The translations under genes were made by a program, and so were the position numbers. This document shows, piece after piece, positions 1 through 12,370 of a DNA stretch of 64,000 bases (positions within the stretch are counted from its first letter, which is position 1; each line of letters starts with the position of its first letter). The stretch comes from Kudoa neothunni (Eukaryota > Cnidaria). The DNA lies in assembly GCA_964304625.1 (NCBI GenBank), contig OZ199839.1, positions 11,098,001-11,162,000 on the forward strand. Reading direction: 5' to 3'. The notes beneath the pieces are model-generated. The model was not told where the DNA came from. It saw nothing but the letters and a program-made list of their open reading frames with translations, and ran no database searches.

Positions 1-240
1 TATTTTTCTCTTCTTGCTGAATTTATATACTCAAATAAATTGAACAAGATAATCATATATTACTTTAGGAATTATCCGATACTACGTTCTCTGATGGTTC
101 ATATTGGCTTCAGCTCATATCATTGATTGCTATAAGATTAAAAGTATAACAAGCCATAATAAAGAAATATGGTGCATTAAATAATAGAGATAATCACTTA
201 GATCAACAAATTCTTTGTTTGGAGACGTCTTCCAAATATT
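1..240. other. Gene-free left edge
   Basis: A+T-rich sequence beyond the 3' end of the Merlin-like relic. The later catalytic motifs expected of a Merlin transposase are not visible here. Nothing else recognised. Confidence 0.5.
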
Positions 241-600
241 TCATTTTAAACAACCGTCACGATTATTTTTTCGTTTTCCATGGAGAAGGGTTTCATCTAT
301 TCCAACTACGAAATCTTCTCCACTAAATTTGACTCGTTGATTAAAGTTGAGGGTGCAAATATCTCCAAGCTTCGTAAACCACATGGCCACCGTTTTCTTG
401 TCCGAATCAATCATTTCGGAGGCGGATAAAATAGAATTATCCATAGATCCGTAATAAATAATTTTAAAAAATTTTTTGACTGTCAGGTTATGAGATGGAC
501 CATGACAACTTGAAATAGAAAAGAACGTCCCGTTCCTCGGAGATACCTTGGTTTTGCATCTGACTCCCGTTAAGGTGGTTTTTAGAGACAACGTTATTAC
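241..600 (-). mobile_element. Merlin (IS1016-like) transposase fragment
   Basis: An uninterrupted minus-strand reading of about 115 residues. It shows the zinc-ribbon-to-DDE junction typical of Merlin/ISXO2-like transposases: a basic segment followed by VSPRNGTFF, a helix-turn-helix-like stretch ending KKTVAMWF, then VGIDETLLHGKRKNNRD, which matches the family signature with the first catalytic Asp (usual form VEIDESLFGKRKYNRGR). The second half of the catalytic domain is missing, and no inverted repeats were found. This is a dead remnant. The family call rests on remembered motifs and is fairly firm for this segment. Confidence 0.75.
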
Positions 601-1739
601 TTTTTACAAAAATAGCAAAACGTATAATCATAATCATTCTGTTAGTATGATGTCACTTTTGGCATAGGTCTTCTGACATTCGATTTTCGTTTTGTTAATG
701 AAAAACATTTAAAATTATAACATTTAGAGCACCTATGAGGTTGAGAACGAAGATACCCTTTATGTAGCAATGCATTAAATAATTTCATGGGATCATTAAT
801 TAATGGAAAAAGGCGCCATCTCCTAGAAAACTTAACGAATCCATTTCCTTAACACATGCTAAGCTAACCCATTATTTTATTAACAAAGTTTATATGTTGT
901 TCAATAATAAATCATGAAAGTCAAGGTTAATTTGAAAATAAGAGAAAATTCAGTGTTTACTGTCACATGGAGGAGATTGTACACGCATTCGACAGTGTTC
1001 AGGTTAAGAATTGTTAGAATTTAGAATTTGTTATTCTGAGCTGAATCTTTGCTCTCGGTATTATTTTATTTTATTATAAACAATCGTGAAAAAATTAGAA
1101 AGAAGCAACATGCACAAGATAGTGATTTTTAGGTGCCACACACTCCCCTATTACCATTATTTCTTCTTTCATTCGGTTGGTTGGTTATTCTATACCTGAT
1201 TATCTTATTTCGAATTATGCTCGTTGGTATCGTTTTTTACTTTAAGTTAGTTATATCATTTTAAATGAGTATTTTGTAACAATGTTTAATATTTTTTCTA
1301 GTCTTGAAATATTATTATTTCCAATGTAGCTTTAATTATCTTAATGGCAATCATTGAACTAAGGATAAATTCATTGCAATATTCTGCAGACGTTGGCCTA
1401 TATTTGTTTACAATCATTGCTGCAAACAAACCACATTAACACAAGCTCACGTGTTCTTAATTTAAGTCTCGTATATATCGATATTCTAGTTGTGTAAAAT
1501 CAACGCAACATTTAAAAATCACTTATACAACAACTTAAGTATGGATTTATTGAAGCAAAGTATTAAACAATGACGGCATATTTGGCCAATTTAGAGGAAA
1601 AAGTCGACTAATTTATTTTCTTTTTAAAATTTATTTAACAGTAGTTCATTTATTGTTATATGTATTTATGAAATTAAAATTTTCATACGTACGTTATTTT
1701 GGTAGATATTCCCATCCGTTGCAATAGCCACTATCATTT
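601..1739. other. Gene-free stretch
   Basis: A+T-rich with scattered stops. On the minus strand just above 600 a CxxC-like segment may be the decayed N-terminal zinc ribbon of the Merlin relic. Nothing else supported. Confidence 0.4.
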
Positions 1740-2520
1740 TTTAAAGTGAGTCCCCTATTAGGCATCTTTCGAGAGGCCTGTTTGAAAACTGAATCCGACT
1801 ATAATCAGTGCGTGGATGAGCAGATGATTCCATTTAAAGGTATTTACGAGAAATGAGTCTGGTGGTATTGTTCATGACATTTTTCTGGAAGTGGCAATTT
1901 TACTTATGATGGCGAAATCTCGGGTTTTCAATACTCCGACATCGTTTTAAATTGGCCCAGTCTATTGAAAAGGGAAACAGACACCACATACATTTTGATA
2001 ATTATTTTTCAACGCTCCCGCCGCATTCGATTATACTCAAAATGGGTCATCATTCCATGAGTACGATGAGAAGAAATCGCCTCCGTAATTGTCCTATCAG
2101 TGACGATAAGACTTTTAAAAAATTGAAAAGGGGCAGTTACGAATATGCGCTATATGTAGACAAAGATTCAAAAACTAATATTGTGTGTTGGTTAGACAGA
2201 TCCGCCTTAACTGTGACATCGACAGCTCACTCTATTTCTCCTATGAGCGCTATCGACAGATACGATCGAAAAGAGAAAAAAAGTTGTAAAAATCGATTGG
2301 ACCATAAATCCAAAAAATGGTATAAGAGGATATTTTTGTGGGCCATTATGCCAATGTTTTATAAAGATGTCTTCCAACGTTTACATCATTGTTGACCCTG
2401 TGGCCTCATTATGAAATATCACTAGTTCTTTCTATTAGTATTTAAGCCCTCATTATTATCTTTATATCATCACATTTCACCTGTTTTATATTCACGTATG
2501 CGTCACGAGAGGTTTTGACA

Positions 2521-2578
2521 ATATCCTTAAAGGATAACTTATCTACAAATGCCAATGCTTGTTAGACGAAATTCCCGC
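2521..2578 (+). repeat. Duplicated 58-bp piggyBac segment, copy 1
   Basis: About 80% identical by eye to 3331-3388, same orientation. Both translate to a piggyBac-like stretch near SLxDxxSTNANAC. Confidence 0.7.
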
Positions 2579-2785
2579 ACAACAGTAAGAAATACAATGA
2601 ATAATGGCTCAAGATAGATATCATATATAAATCATAGTTATTATAATACATAATTATTTGAGTTTCCAGTTATAAGTTGTTGCAACGGCTTTAAAAAAGA
2701 ATAAATCATATGAGAGTTAATTATGACATGTTTTTCAAGTCATTTATTTTTATGTGATGCTTTAATTTCTGGGTCATTGGTAGGG

Positions 2786-3150
2786 TTACACAATTGGAAC
2801 ATTTCCAGTCCAGCAGAACTTTGTTGGGTTTTTAAGTTTATAGTAAATGTCATTTATCCCGAATGAGCTTTTTCGATGGGGAATAGAAACGTCTATTAAA
2901 AATTTCGGCATTGTTGGAAGTAAGTTTTTTATTATTGAATATTCGATCACAGGCATTCCACGATTCAATGAGGTATTACTTTTAATATAGTTTTTGTTAA
3001 AATATTCTAGGAAATGATCTATATTGACATTTTTAAATATACTTGATTCGTCGTACAATTTTTTAAATTCTTTCTCAACGACATCTCTAGGAGCAAACGC
3101 AAGCGAGGAAATCTATTTTATGTAAAAAAACTCATAATGGTATATCATAT
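2786..3150 (-). mobile_element. Unclassified coding-like fragment, possibly transposase
   Basis: About 120 residues open on the minus strand, including LAFAPRDVVEKEF and HFLEYFNKNYIK. The acidic helix followed by an EYF...YI segment resembles the region before the RTNN motif of MULE (Mutator-like) transposases, but that motif itself is absent. It sits inside the disrupted piggyBac copy, so an inserted element is plausible. Family assignment is weak. Confidence 0.35.
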
Positions 3151-3330
3151 CTTGGGGTTTTTAGTTTATGAATGACAAAATTTACATTCGCGCGATTGTC
3201 CATTTTGTTTTATTCGTATTCACGAAGTTAATTGTTGTGATAAATTATTATTTACTCACACGCGTGGGCCGGCAAATGTTTGTCTATGGTAAAAATTTGT
3301 CATACTATTTTTTGGGGCCATTGATTTGTG

Positions 3331-3388
3331 TATCCTTAACAGATGACTTTTCTACAAACGCTAATGCTTGTTAAACGAAATTCATGCC
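3331..3388 (+). repeat. Duplicated 58-bp piggyBac segment, copy 2
   Basis: Second copy of the segment at 2521-2578, directly upstream of the C-terminal piggyBac block. Confidence 0.7.
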
Positions 3389-3720
3389 AAAAATATTCGC
3401 TGTTTAATGGATTTTGGCGTTTCGGTGAGCGAGCAATGGATGCATGTGTATCAGGTGTTAAATATGATGAGGAAGAGAGGTAAACCCTCCACATCCGATT
3501 TTGTTCCTACATCAATTCCAATGACAGCTAGGGTCTATAATCTTTTTGATTCAAAGGTAAGTACAAATGTACGATTTGACGAAATATCTCATTTCCCAGA
3601 ATAAATAGCGGCTAATGTAAGATGTTAATTTTGTGGACTGCATTCCAGAACAATGTGTCTTAAATGCGATGTCCACTTATGCTTAAATATAAGTATAAAC
3701 TGCTTCTTAGACTATCATAC

Positions 3721-4813
3721 AAAAAAATAAATTTTTTTATTACGTTTGTCTGTTATACGTGTATTTTTTGGGAACGACAACACCTTTATAAATTTTTGGG
3801 CATGTGCACGACAATTTTTGAGGCCAAGATGTCTCCGAATGATGCCATATGACACCATTAAGTAATAGACTTCCTACTTAAATATTCCTTTAATTTTTGC
3901 ATATATTATTAATTTAATTTTTTAAAATATTTTCTCACTCCTTGGTTTTCAGGTCTCAAAGAGTTAAGTAGAAATTTAAAAATCCGCGCTCGCAAAAGAC
4001 ATTGTTTACTTGATTAATAAGCAATTATTTATTATGTAAAATATTTTAACTTCGGCTACTTAAATTAAAAATGTTGACGTATCTATTAATTAAGAATATG
4101 GAGACTTCAAGGAAAAACAGTACATAATAATGGCAATTTTTACACGTCTACAGAGGAGTAATCTGCTTTTTTAAATAATTGATAATTAATTTTTGCTTAA
4201 TATATATACAGCCATGTGTTCAGATATAGTACAAATTTACATAAGAACCGAATGTTTAATCTAAGTTTTAAAAGGAACATTTATCATTAAATAATCTAGG
4301 AATATTTTTGTTTTAAATATTGCATTGGTATATATGTTACATTGTATAGTCGTACGGTGATGATTGCTACTTTTATCCGGAAATATGATTAAATAGTTCT
4401 TCCGGTTTCCGGTTATCGAGGTTCGACTGTATTTGAAAATCATTATTTTTCGCGATTATAAACTTTTCTTGGTCAGGGAGTTTGTTATTTCCCAAAGTAG
4501 ACAATTATCACTATAAAAATCCACAAGAAAATTAATTAATAATTATAAGGTAAATATAATTTTGAATTTTCTAAATTTATGATTTTATAATTATCGGAAC
4601 CGTTAAGTTTTGATAATGACCAAAATTAGAATTATGTTAATGAATTTATAGTTAGTTCATATTGACGCTAAAGATTACCCGATTTTTCGTATTATTTGAA
4701 TTGGTTGGCCATTTATTTAATTAAATCGGGTGAATTAATTATAAACAATTATTTACGAAAAGAATATGGTATGTGTGTATAAAGGGACCATTGAATTCAT
4801 TAGCCGATTACAC
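3721..4813. other. Gene-free upstream region of the 4.9-kb gene
   Basis: A+T-rich. Apart from TATA-like strings close to the gene, nothing recognised. Confidence 0.4.
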
Positions 4814-4823
4814 TTATATAAAG
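4814..4823 (+). promoter_or_regulatory. TATA-like element of the first membrane-protein gene
   Basis: TTATATAAAG lies 86 bp before the ATG at 4900. The paralogue at 13672 has TTATATAAAA at nearly the same distance (100 bp). In such A+T-rich DNA the string alone would be weak; the shared placement gives it some weight. Confidence 0.4.
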
Positions 4824-4899
4824 ATTCTATCTATAATAGTGTTAAAATTATTTAAAGTTATTTGACAATTGTACGAATCTGAACGATAAAATATTTAAA

Positions 4900-6733
4900 A
4901 TGAAATTATTTTGGATTCTTCTGATATGTAATTTTTTAATTTGGAATTATAGTTTTGATTCTTCTAGGTTGTCTCAATATTCTCTATTCATACGCCGAAA
5001 TTATTGATAATGATTATAGGAATAGTGCAAACGACACATCATTTGAAATGAAGCACCGAATTAAATGCATAATAAATCAAAATGTGCCGTTTAAACAATA
5101 TGACGCAAAAAAATACAATTTTACTAATGAGACGAACCAAGTTTGCGATGTGGCAGATTTTCTAAGCGGCTCAAAGAATAATCTTAACACGCAAGAAAAT
5201 GAATATGGTTCGAATAATCAGAAATTGTTGGAAATAATCGAAGTAAGTAAGTTTTTAAATCAGACGAAGTATATTTCAAATAACTATGAAATAATTAAAT
5301 CAATTATTGAAACATACATTGGAAATATTACTAATATTATCCAAAACGAAACTACATTGAAAAGTGCTGCCGCGTTATTTAAAAATAAAAAAAGTGAATT
5401 TATTTCTGAATGGGAAGATTACAAAAACAAATGCGACAAAATTAATGCGGCAAAGGGAAAAATAAAAGATATTTTCGATTCAATAGCCAAATCGATAAAA
5501 ATTTGTTCTGGAAATGTGAAAAGCGTTGCCGATTACAATTACGTAATTAGCAATTATAGTGTGACCAAATATTTGGATGATAATTGGAAAATAATTACTG
5601 AAGGTGCTAAAGAGTTGAAAACTGCGTGTCAAACCGACAACGAAAAGACTATTCCTACCATATACGCATGTATTACCACGACTTTTGATAATTATAAACA
5701 GATTTTAAGCAAAATTAACAATCAAAAAGACGATTTAATCAGTAAAGTTCCAGAGTTAACCCAAGAAACTTCAAATTATCGTAGTCTGATAAACGATATC
5801 AATAGAATAACTCAAGATAATTTATTGACTAAGTATAACCTGCTGATGGTGAGTTATAATGACGCCCTCAAAATGATTGAAAATAATAAACGGGAAAGGA
5901 GTTTATGGAACGATTATATCGTTAGAGTGACTGTTCATTTATCAAAGGGAAGCGCAACAGAAAAAGATTCATTCGAGAAAGCAATTACTGCTCTAAATGG
6001 ATATTTGAAAGAGAATATAGACGAGGATGGAAATGAAGAGAAACTTAAAATATTAACAGAACTTTTGGGAGACGTAATCAAAAATTTTGACACCCAGAGG
6101 GATACAATGCTAAAAATAGCCAAGTTGAATGCTGAAAATGTAGATATCACAATTAAATGGATTAAAGCTATCTCTGGTATAATAAAATCACAATTTTATG
6201 AGAATAAAGACTATTATCAGGATATATATGTGGAAAATTCGACTCTCAGCAATACCTACGCTTTCAATAGAAGCGCGACATCTATTACCGAATATGTAGA
6301 CGAACTTAAATTCACGATGAAAAGTATGAGTGAAGGATTGAGTAGAAGCACCCAACTTTTAAATTCTGCTTCACTCAATAAGGTTGGAATTGAAAATGAA
6401 GGGAAAAAACTGGAGAAAATATTTGAATCCCTACAAATCAACGTACCAAATGTGCCTAAAAACGGCGGAGGTAATTCAAAACTGAATACTATGAACCAAA
6501 CAAATGAGATAATGACGGCCCCAAAAATGAACAATGTTGCAGCTGAAGGGCCAGACCTATCATCGGAAACGACAGCAGTTATAATTATTAAAGACTCGAA
6601 AAGTCAAAGCAAATCTAGTTTGATTGCTATCGTGGCAACTGTGTTAGGGCTTTTGGTGATCATTATTATTGTTGGAGCGGTAATATACCGAACCAAATTG
6701 GCAACCAATCAAAAGTTCAACGATAAAATTTAG
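4900..6733 (+). CDS. Unrecognised single-pass helical membrane protein (paralogue A)
   Basis: Two exons: 4900-4927 and 4968-6733, with a 40-nt GT-AG intron inside the signal-peptide codons. I chose this start because splicing gives a clean signal peptide, MKLFWILLICCLNILYSYA, whereas the long uninterrupted frame alone has no ATG there. The product is 597 residues: signal peptide, an ectodomain of about 535 residues that reads as mostly amphipathic helix, a transmembrane segment near residues 560-583 (LGLLVIIIIVGAVIY) and a short basic tail. The ectodomain has six cysteines and roughly ten N-glycosylation sequons. Its N-terminus carries IKC, then PFKQYDAKKYNF, then VCDV, all shared with paralogue B. 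I do not recognise the family. A lineage-specific cell-surface or secreted-then-tethered protein is an inference from topology only. Confidence 0.85.
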
Positions 6734-7194
6734 TCTTTGTTTGATGCAAAATTCATATTTATTTAATTCATTTTTAGTATTTTAGATTTATATAGAAAAT
6801 TTTTTTTATCTTCATATGTCTGATTTTTGCTGATTTAATTATAGAATTATTTTGTTATTATAGTGAATTTTTATTAAATAATGTAAATGGTTTATAAAAT
6901 AATATATTAACTGATAATAAATTTTTAACTTATATACTGAGTGAAATAGAATGAATATAAGGTGCAGTTCGCGTTTATTTTTTTGTAGTTGATAAAGCCT
7001 AAAAATATTATAGCTTTGAATTTTTATTAATTATTAAGATCTTGAATTTGAATAAATAGAGTTTTAATAATTTAATAATTTCATTTAATTAAATATTTTT
7101 CATGTATTTACATATTTTGGGAAAGCGTTTGTGATTTCCATAAGTTATTAAGATTAACACGAAGAACCACATAAAATCGTCTAGTTTAATTTAA
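6734..7194. other. 3' flank, gene-free
   Basis: A+T-rich. An ATAATAAA string near 6913 could serve as the polyadenylation signal of the preceding gene; otherwise nothing seen. Confidence 0.35.
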
Positions 7195-8143
7195 CCCTTA
7201 CGGGACGGACGAGGTATTTTAGGAACCGCAATTATTTTATTTCTCGAAATTTCTATTTTTACCTTTTTATTTTCTCTATAATTTTCCATGCAATCTTTTA
7301 ATATCATATCAACTTTAAACCAAACTATCAAAAAATTATTTGCTCAAGGATATAAAATATTAGACTACTTTTTCAAAACCGAATTAATAGTATTTAATAT
7401 TTAAAAGCCTTTGAATCTCTTATATTTATTATTTATTTAATTTTAACTAAAAATTAATGGTAAAAAATTAATTTATAAATGAATACAAGCAATAAGAGCA
7501 TGACTAAGTTTTGTTTTATTTTCTACCGGAAGAATCCAACAAGATTGGAGATTATCCTGAGATTGTTTTAAGACATGAGCGCTCTTGGTAGTATATTAAT
7601 TTTGAAAATATAGGTCGATTAGTATTTAATTTTGTTCAAACCGGGTTTTTCTTTTTACATCAGTCATGATTTTTACCATCAAATGAAAATTCTAACTTAC
7701 AAGATAGTTGTTTGAAGGGAAGGAAATATTCCTACGATTTGATACCACGATCGCCACATGAGATTAACAAAAATTTTCGAATATCTTTGTTGTGGCGGTT
7801 TTATCGGTTGTTTCTTTCAGATGACAGATTCACTTGAAGATCAAACTTGAGTTTTCAATAGTTACTTAATAGCTTTATACAAACATAACCTATATTTTTG
7901 AGGAATTTCTTGTGTATTCTCGCTTTTTTTCTTAAAAGTGATGGTTAAGAATTGCTTGTATTTTTTTCCTAACTTGTTAAATATTTTTACATTCTGGGCA
8001 GTTATTTTTATTTCAAATTAAATAATAACCATATTGAACAATTTGTTATCCATGCGGACGAATTAAGTTGAAAAACCTCTGGGGTACCTTAGGTTCCCCC
8101 ATCGGCACACGCATAAGTTTTTTCGAGTGCCGTCTTCCGAGGG
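7195..8143. mobile_element. piggyBac-type element, decayed, about 950 bp
   Basis: The left end TTAA-CCCTTACGGGACGG and the right end, read on the other strand as CCCTCGGAAGACGG, form imperfect inverted repeats. They are flanked by TTAA on the left and TTAG (a one-base variant) on the right, the piggyBac target signature. The ends also carry a related internal GGTA...TTAGG motif. A short reading near 7710-7790 vaguely resembles the N-terminal part of a piggyBac transposase. No intact gene. Confidence 0.6.
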
Positions 8144-9947
8144 TTAGGTGAAGATATATATATATATATAGATGCGACAATATTTCGATAAAGTTATAAG
8201 ACTATTATTCAGCAGATTTAGGCAAAAAGTATTATAAATATGGAATTATACACACGTATCGCATTTCATTAATTTTCCTAGTAAACAGTGATTGTTATGC
8301 ATTCCAAACGTAGGTTCTATTCTTAGTGGAAATCAAACGACATTACAGTACGTAAACTTAGATTCTACATGAATAACCACTTAGAATAATCAAGGTTTTT
8401 AATTCTTAAGTATTTATTTGTTTATCTATCTATATTCAGCAGGATTATAAAATGTTCGGCAGTTACCTTGTGTGTGTCATTTGATCTTTGTGTTTCTATC
8501 AGCGCTTGCATTCCAAAACATAACATTAATAATTAAAAAGCAATAAAATTTTTGTTCAATAAACATGCAGAGAAGTAGATTAGTTAATTATTGTGTGAAT
8601 ATTCCATTGGTTTTGTAATCAATACGTACATTCATATATATCAACTACAATCGATGACTACTAATTCGCAATCCCCCTTGGGGACGGGGGAAAAATATGA
8701 ATTACACATCAGTGACGTCTAATTCTTAGTAGTTTTCGTGCGTGTGATTGATAAAAATACAATGAAAAATTGACTTTTATTGTTTCATCGATTTAAAAAT
8801 ATTCATAATTTAGATCAAAACTAAAAAAATAATAAAGCACTCTTTTGACGAACCAAAATATATTGTTATATGGAAATAATATTATTAAGAACTTTTGGGT
8901 TTCATCTGATGTATGTAAAACAATTTATTCGAAACAAAAATAACCATGTTTTGGAATTACTTAAGAGGCGTTAATTGATAGAACAGCGCTGTCTCATCGA
9001 TGCTATATATTTTATCCTCCTTATAATTTTCAAGAATTTAAAGAAGTTGAGTGTTCTAATCTGTAATGATTCCTATGGGTACCGTGTTAGATTCAACATG
9101 GAAACTGTTTTTTTAAGTTGAACCTATTTTTAAAGTCACGAAATTATCCATAACTAACATTTTTTAAATCATTTTCAGAAGAATCGATGTTATATCTTTT
9201 GTTAATTATTTCGTTGGGCGATAATTCGATATTTTTGATCCCATCCAAACGAACCACTCACACACGTTGATCAGCGTCGTCATATTTTCTTTTCCACATT
9301 GATCTTTGTTTAACTAGAAGCAATTTTCTTTCAAATGTCTGTTTATTTTGAACTTATTTTCTAAAATGCCATTTAAAGTTGAAATATAACCTATGTTGAA
9401 GTGTTTAATAATTTCCGTATTTCTATTTAAGGGCGGTAAACTGTCATAATATGTAATTATGTCGTATTTCTATTGAAGCATTATAAATTTGTGAATTCTT
9501 TTTGGGAAATTTAGAAATAATTACGATTAATCGGTTATTACACAATTTTAAAACTTTTTATTCCACAAAATAAAAAATAACTCTTGTATTTAATTATGAA
9601 CTCATAATACATGTTATTTGATAAATTTAGCCGGATGGATAAAGTTTTAAGGAAAGTTACGAATTAACGGTCACCTACTATATATATAAAACTAATAGAA
9701 ATTAACAAAATATGGCGTAATTGTATTCGTTGTGTCAACAATAGGATATATGATATATAAAAATCATAATTAGTATTGTTTATCAAAGTTTATTGAGTTT
9801 AGCATCAATATTTCCTTGATTTATTTTTTGTTTCAAGTTAATTTCTAAATTTTGACAAGACCGACGATCCATATTTTAGGTTATATGCAACTTTTAAGAA
9901 AATTTTAAAGTTTAATTTAAAAATGATGTATACATTTCGTTAAATTA
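8144..9947. other. Gene-free stretch
   Basis: A+T-rich, with a short (TA)n tract at about 8155-8171. No coding or RNA gene supported. Confidence 0.4.
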
Positions 9948-10170
9948 GTGTGTCCCAACCTTTTTATTTCACGGACTCTCCACTAGTTAATTTAATTGAA
10001 TTTGAACCCTTAAGTATAGTCAACATATATTTATATTCATGATACCGTTCCATAATTGTTTTTTAAAGTTAGGTATATACGAAAGAATAATTTTTGTTGA
10101 CGAAATTTTTATAGTATAATCCTTTTCACGGACCTCTATAAATAATTACGCCAGCCCTTGATTGGGATGG
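9948..10170. mobile_element. hAT-like miniature element
   Basis: Begins GTGTCCCAACCTTTTT then a CACGGACTC string, and closes with CACGGACC and a TTGATTGGGAT end. This is the layout of non-autonomous hAT elements that start with a TCCCAACC-type terminal repeat and carry internal CGGACC motifs. About 220 bp, no coding capacity. Target duplication not clear. Confidence 0.45.
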
Positions 10171-11537
10171 ATTTTATCGAATTCCCAGTTATTCAATAAC
10201 TCACTATTAGGGGTTACAAAATGTGATTATCGTATCGAATAGTCTTGATACTCTAAAATATCAAAAGTTACTCAAGATTTCAATACGGTGTTGATCATTT
10301 TAATTTTTTAGGGAATAAGCTAAAACAATGTATATCTACTTCTATTATATATGAAACTTAGCGCGACCTTCCCGGCTTCGTTAGAGATCGGTAAGATTTT
10401 TCATTGAAACTTAGGTTAAATCCTACAAGCAGTACGTAAATCCTGTCAATTAACCCGTAGAAGTGTATATGTAGAGATTACACACGCTATTGGGTAACAA
10501 CCTTGAAATATAATAGTTACTTGTAAAAAAATAATAAAAAAGACTGAAAAATTTGACTATATGTAAAAAATAAAGTGAACATGTATATATAGATCATGGT
10601 ATATCACAAAAATACCATTTATATTTGATGTAATTAGCACCCTTAAAAACATATTAACTGCAAAAAATAATGCTAATATAATTTTTTAAAAAGTAATTAA
10701 TGAATTAAAGTCTGATAGTTGACCACATCGTCATTATTTAAATTAAATGGTAAAATTAATATCATAAATTAGTAATAACTTTGTTCTTAATATAAATAAG
10801 TTGATACAAAAAATATATAAACTAAAACAAATATTAATTTATGATATTATTTCTTTAAAAAGTACATTGTTGTTATACAAAATAAATGGTAGAACGGATC
10901 ATTTATAATAAAACATGTCAAACTAATTAAAATGATTGAATCGAATAATTTCTGAACGAAACATTATTGAAAATGTTTTTAAGACGTATTAATTACGTGA
11001 AAAGTAATTTGTGGACAATAAAATGGGGTTTTATTTGTTTCTGGAAATGTAACGAAGATTTCACGTGTGCGGACAATTTTGTACTCGGGATTTCGTAATA
11101 AAAATAAAAATCATTATAATTAACTGAGTTATTTCTATTGGTGTTCTTTTATTTTATTATTGGCAAAAAATAAAAAAAAGAGAATAAAAACGATGTTTTT
11201 TAGACCGCTTCCTACCCTATTATCCGACCTATAACTGGTTTTCCCCAATCTTAATAAGTATTTGATAGTCTAATTTTTTCTTAATATTAAAAATGAGAAT
11301 ATCTTCTTCAAGAATTGATAAAAATATTTAATAACGAAATACAAATACAACTAACAAAATCCCAGGTTTTTTTTTCGACCTTGTGAGCTTAATACATATA
11401 ATCTTCGATATGGTAATAAAAAAAATCTCGAGATTTGAGGAAAATATCTCAATATTAGAAATTTCCGATTGAGCTTCGACTCAGTCATAGATAAAAGTCA
11501 CGCCACACGACCATCACCAATTTGTTTCTGCTTTTAA
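10171..11537. other. Gene-free stretch
   Basis: A+T-rich, no open frame or repeat structure that I can support. Confidence 0.4.
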
Positions 11538-12370
11538 CCCTTCGAACCCCAATGTTGCCACTTGGTAACATTTTAATTTTGTGAGTGTTTTGACTGGTTA
11601 ATTACATTTTTAAATCTATCCTTATTATAATAATATAGTTAATGTTTATTTGATTTTATAAAAATTTGTTTGTTTAATATCAAGAGCAATAGATACGAAT
11701 ATCAAACTCTAAGACATATATAAAAAGGGTAAAAGTTTCCTGCAAATAAACTTAGAATTTTGACATTTCAATAAAATTCAAAAATATACACATACACTAT
11801 TAAATCAGTTTATACCAAAAATTAATCTAAAAAGAAAATATATTTTGATATGTAAACTATAAGGACAGATTAATCCACTTTACCGTTTGGAAACATTGGG
11901 GTCACTGGGTATAGCGAGCGTTGTCACACGGCAACGTTCGGCTCTAGATTAAAGTGTGTTTGTATTCTTTTGAATAGATTCTGACCAGATTGGGGAGAAG
12001 GAGTAAATAGGGCAGACTTTTATAAAATCATATTATTACCAGTTGGCTGGAATCGGATTCCATTTCGTATAGTCAATATGATGATATTGTATCCGAATAC
12101 AGTTCTAGTGATGAGGATGACTACAGTTTAAATAAGACAATGAATGCGAAAAAATTTGATAAACAGTTGATATTGAAACAACTGATATTTTTAATAAAGT
12201 TGAAGATATTATATTTGAGCGTTTCACCTATTTCAACCGATTCTTCAATGATAGATTATTTGAAAATATTTGCATTAATCGTAATGTTTATCTGTGCCTC
12301 AATAAAAACAGAAACTGGTTATTGGACTGTTGGAATTATAATAAATAATTTAATATTTTATTTTTGATGG
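11538..12370 (+). mobile_element. piggyBac element, 5' end and N-terminal transposase remnant
   Basis: Starts at TTAA-CCCTTCGAACCCC. A 15-bp motif, ACCCCAATGTTGCCA, near 11546 recurs inverted near 11888-11902 as a subterminal repeat. From about 12040 the plus strand reads an acidic N-terminus (YSSSDEDDYSLN), then after one frame offset FNKVEDIIFERFTYFNRFF and NICINRNVYLCLNKNRN. The latter resembles the start of the piggyBac core domain, where the family has a phenylalanine-rich FFTDE...NRYA block. No catalytic core or right end was found downstream. The same end-repeat-then-ORF layout occurs at 27347. Confidence 0.65.

Larger units (their letters stand above)
1740..3720 (+). mobile_element. 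Decayed piggyBac transposase (core and C-terminal zinc motif)
   Basis: Successive plus-strand pieces line up with a piggyBac transposase. VDEQMIPFKG at about 1811-1840 carries the first catalytic Asp. HFDNYFSTLP at about 1995-2025 carries the second Asp block, followed by NRLRNCP, a GSYEYA segment, YDRKEKK and KKWYKRIF up to about 2360. RKRGKPSTSD near 3455, VRFDEISHFPE near 3570-3600, and a cysteine block resembling FCGLHS...CLKCDVHLCL near 3630-3700 form the C-terminal zinc-binding part. The pieces lie in different frames, and the segment between 2400 and 3330 looks like an insertion. Flanking TTAA ends were not found. A fossil, probably made of parts of two related copies (see the internal duplication). 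Confidence 0.8.
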
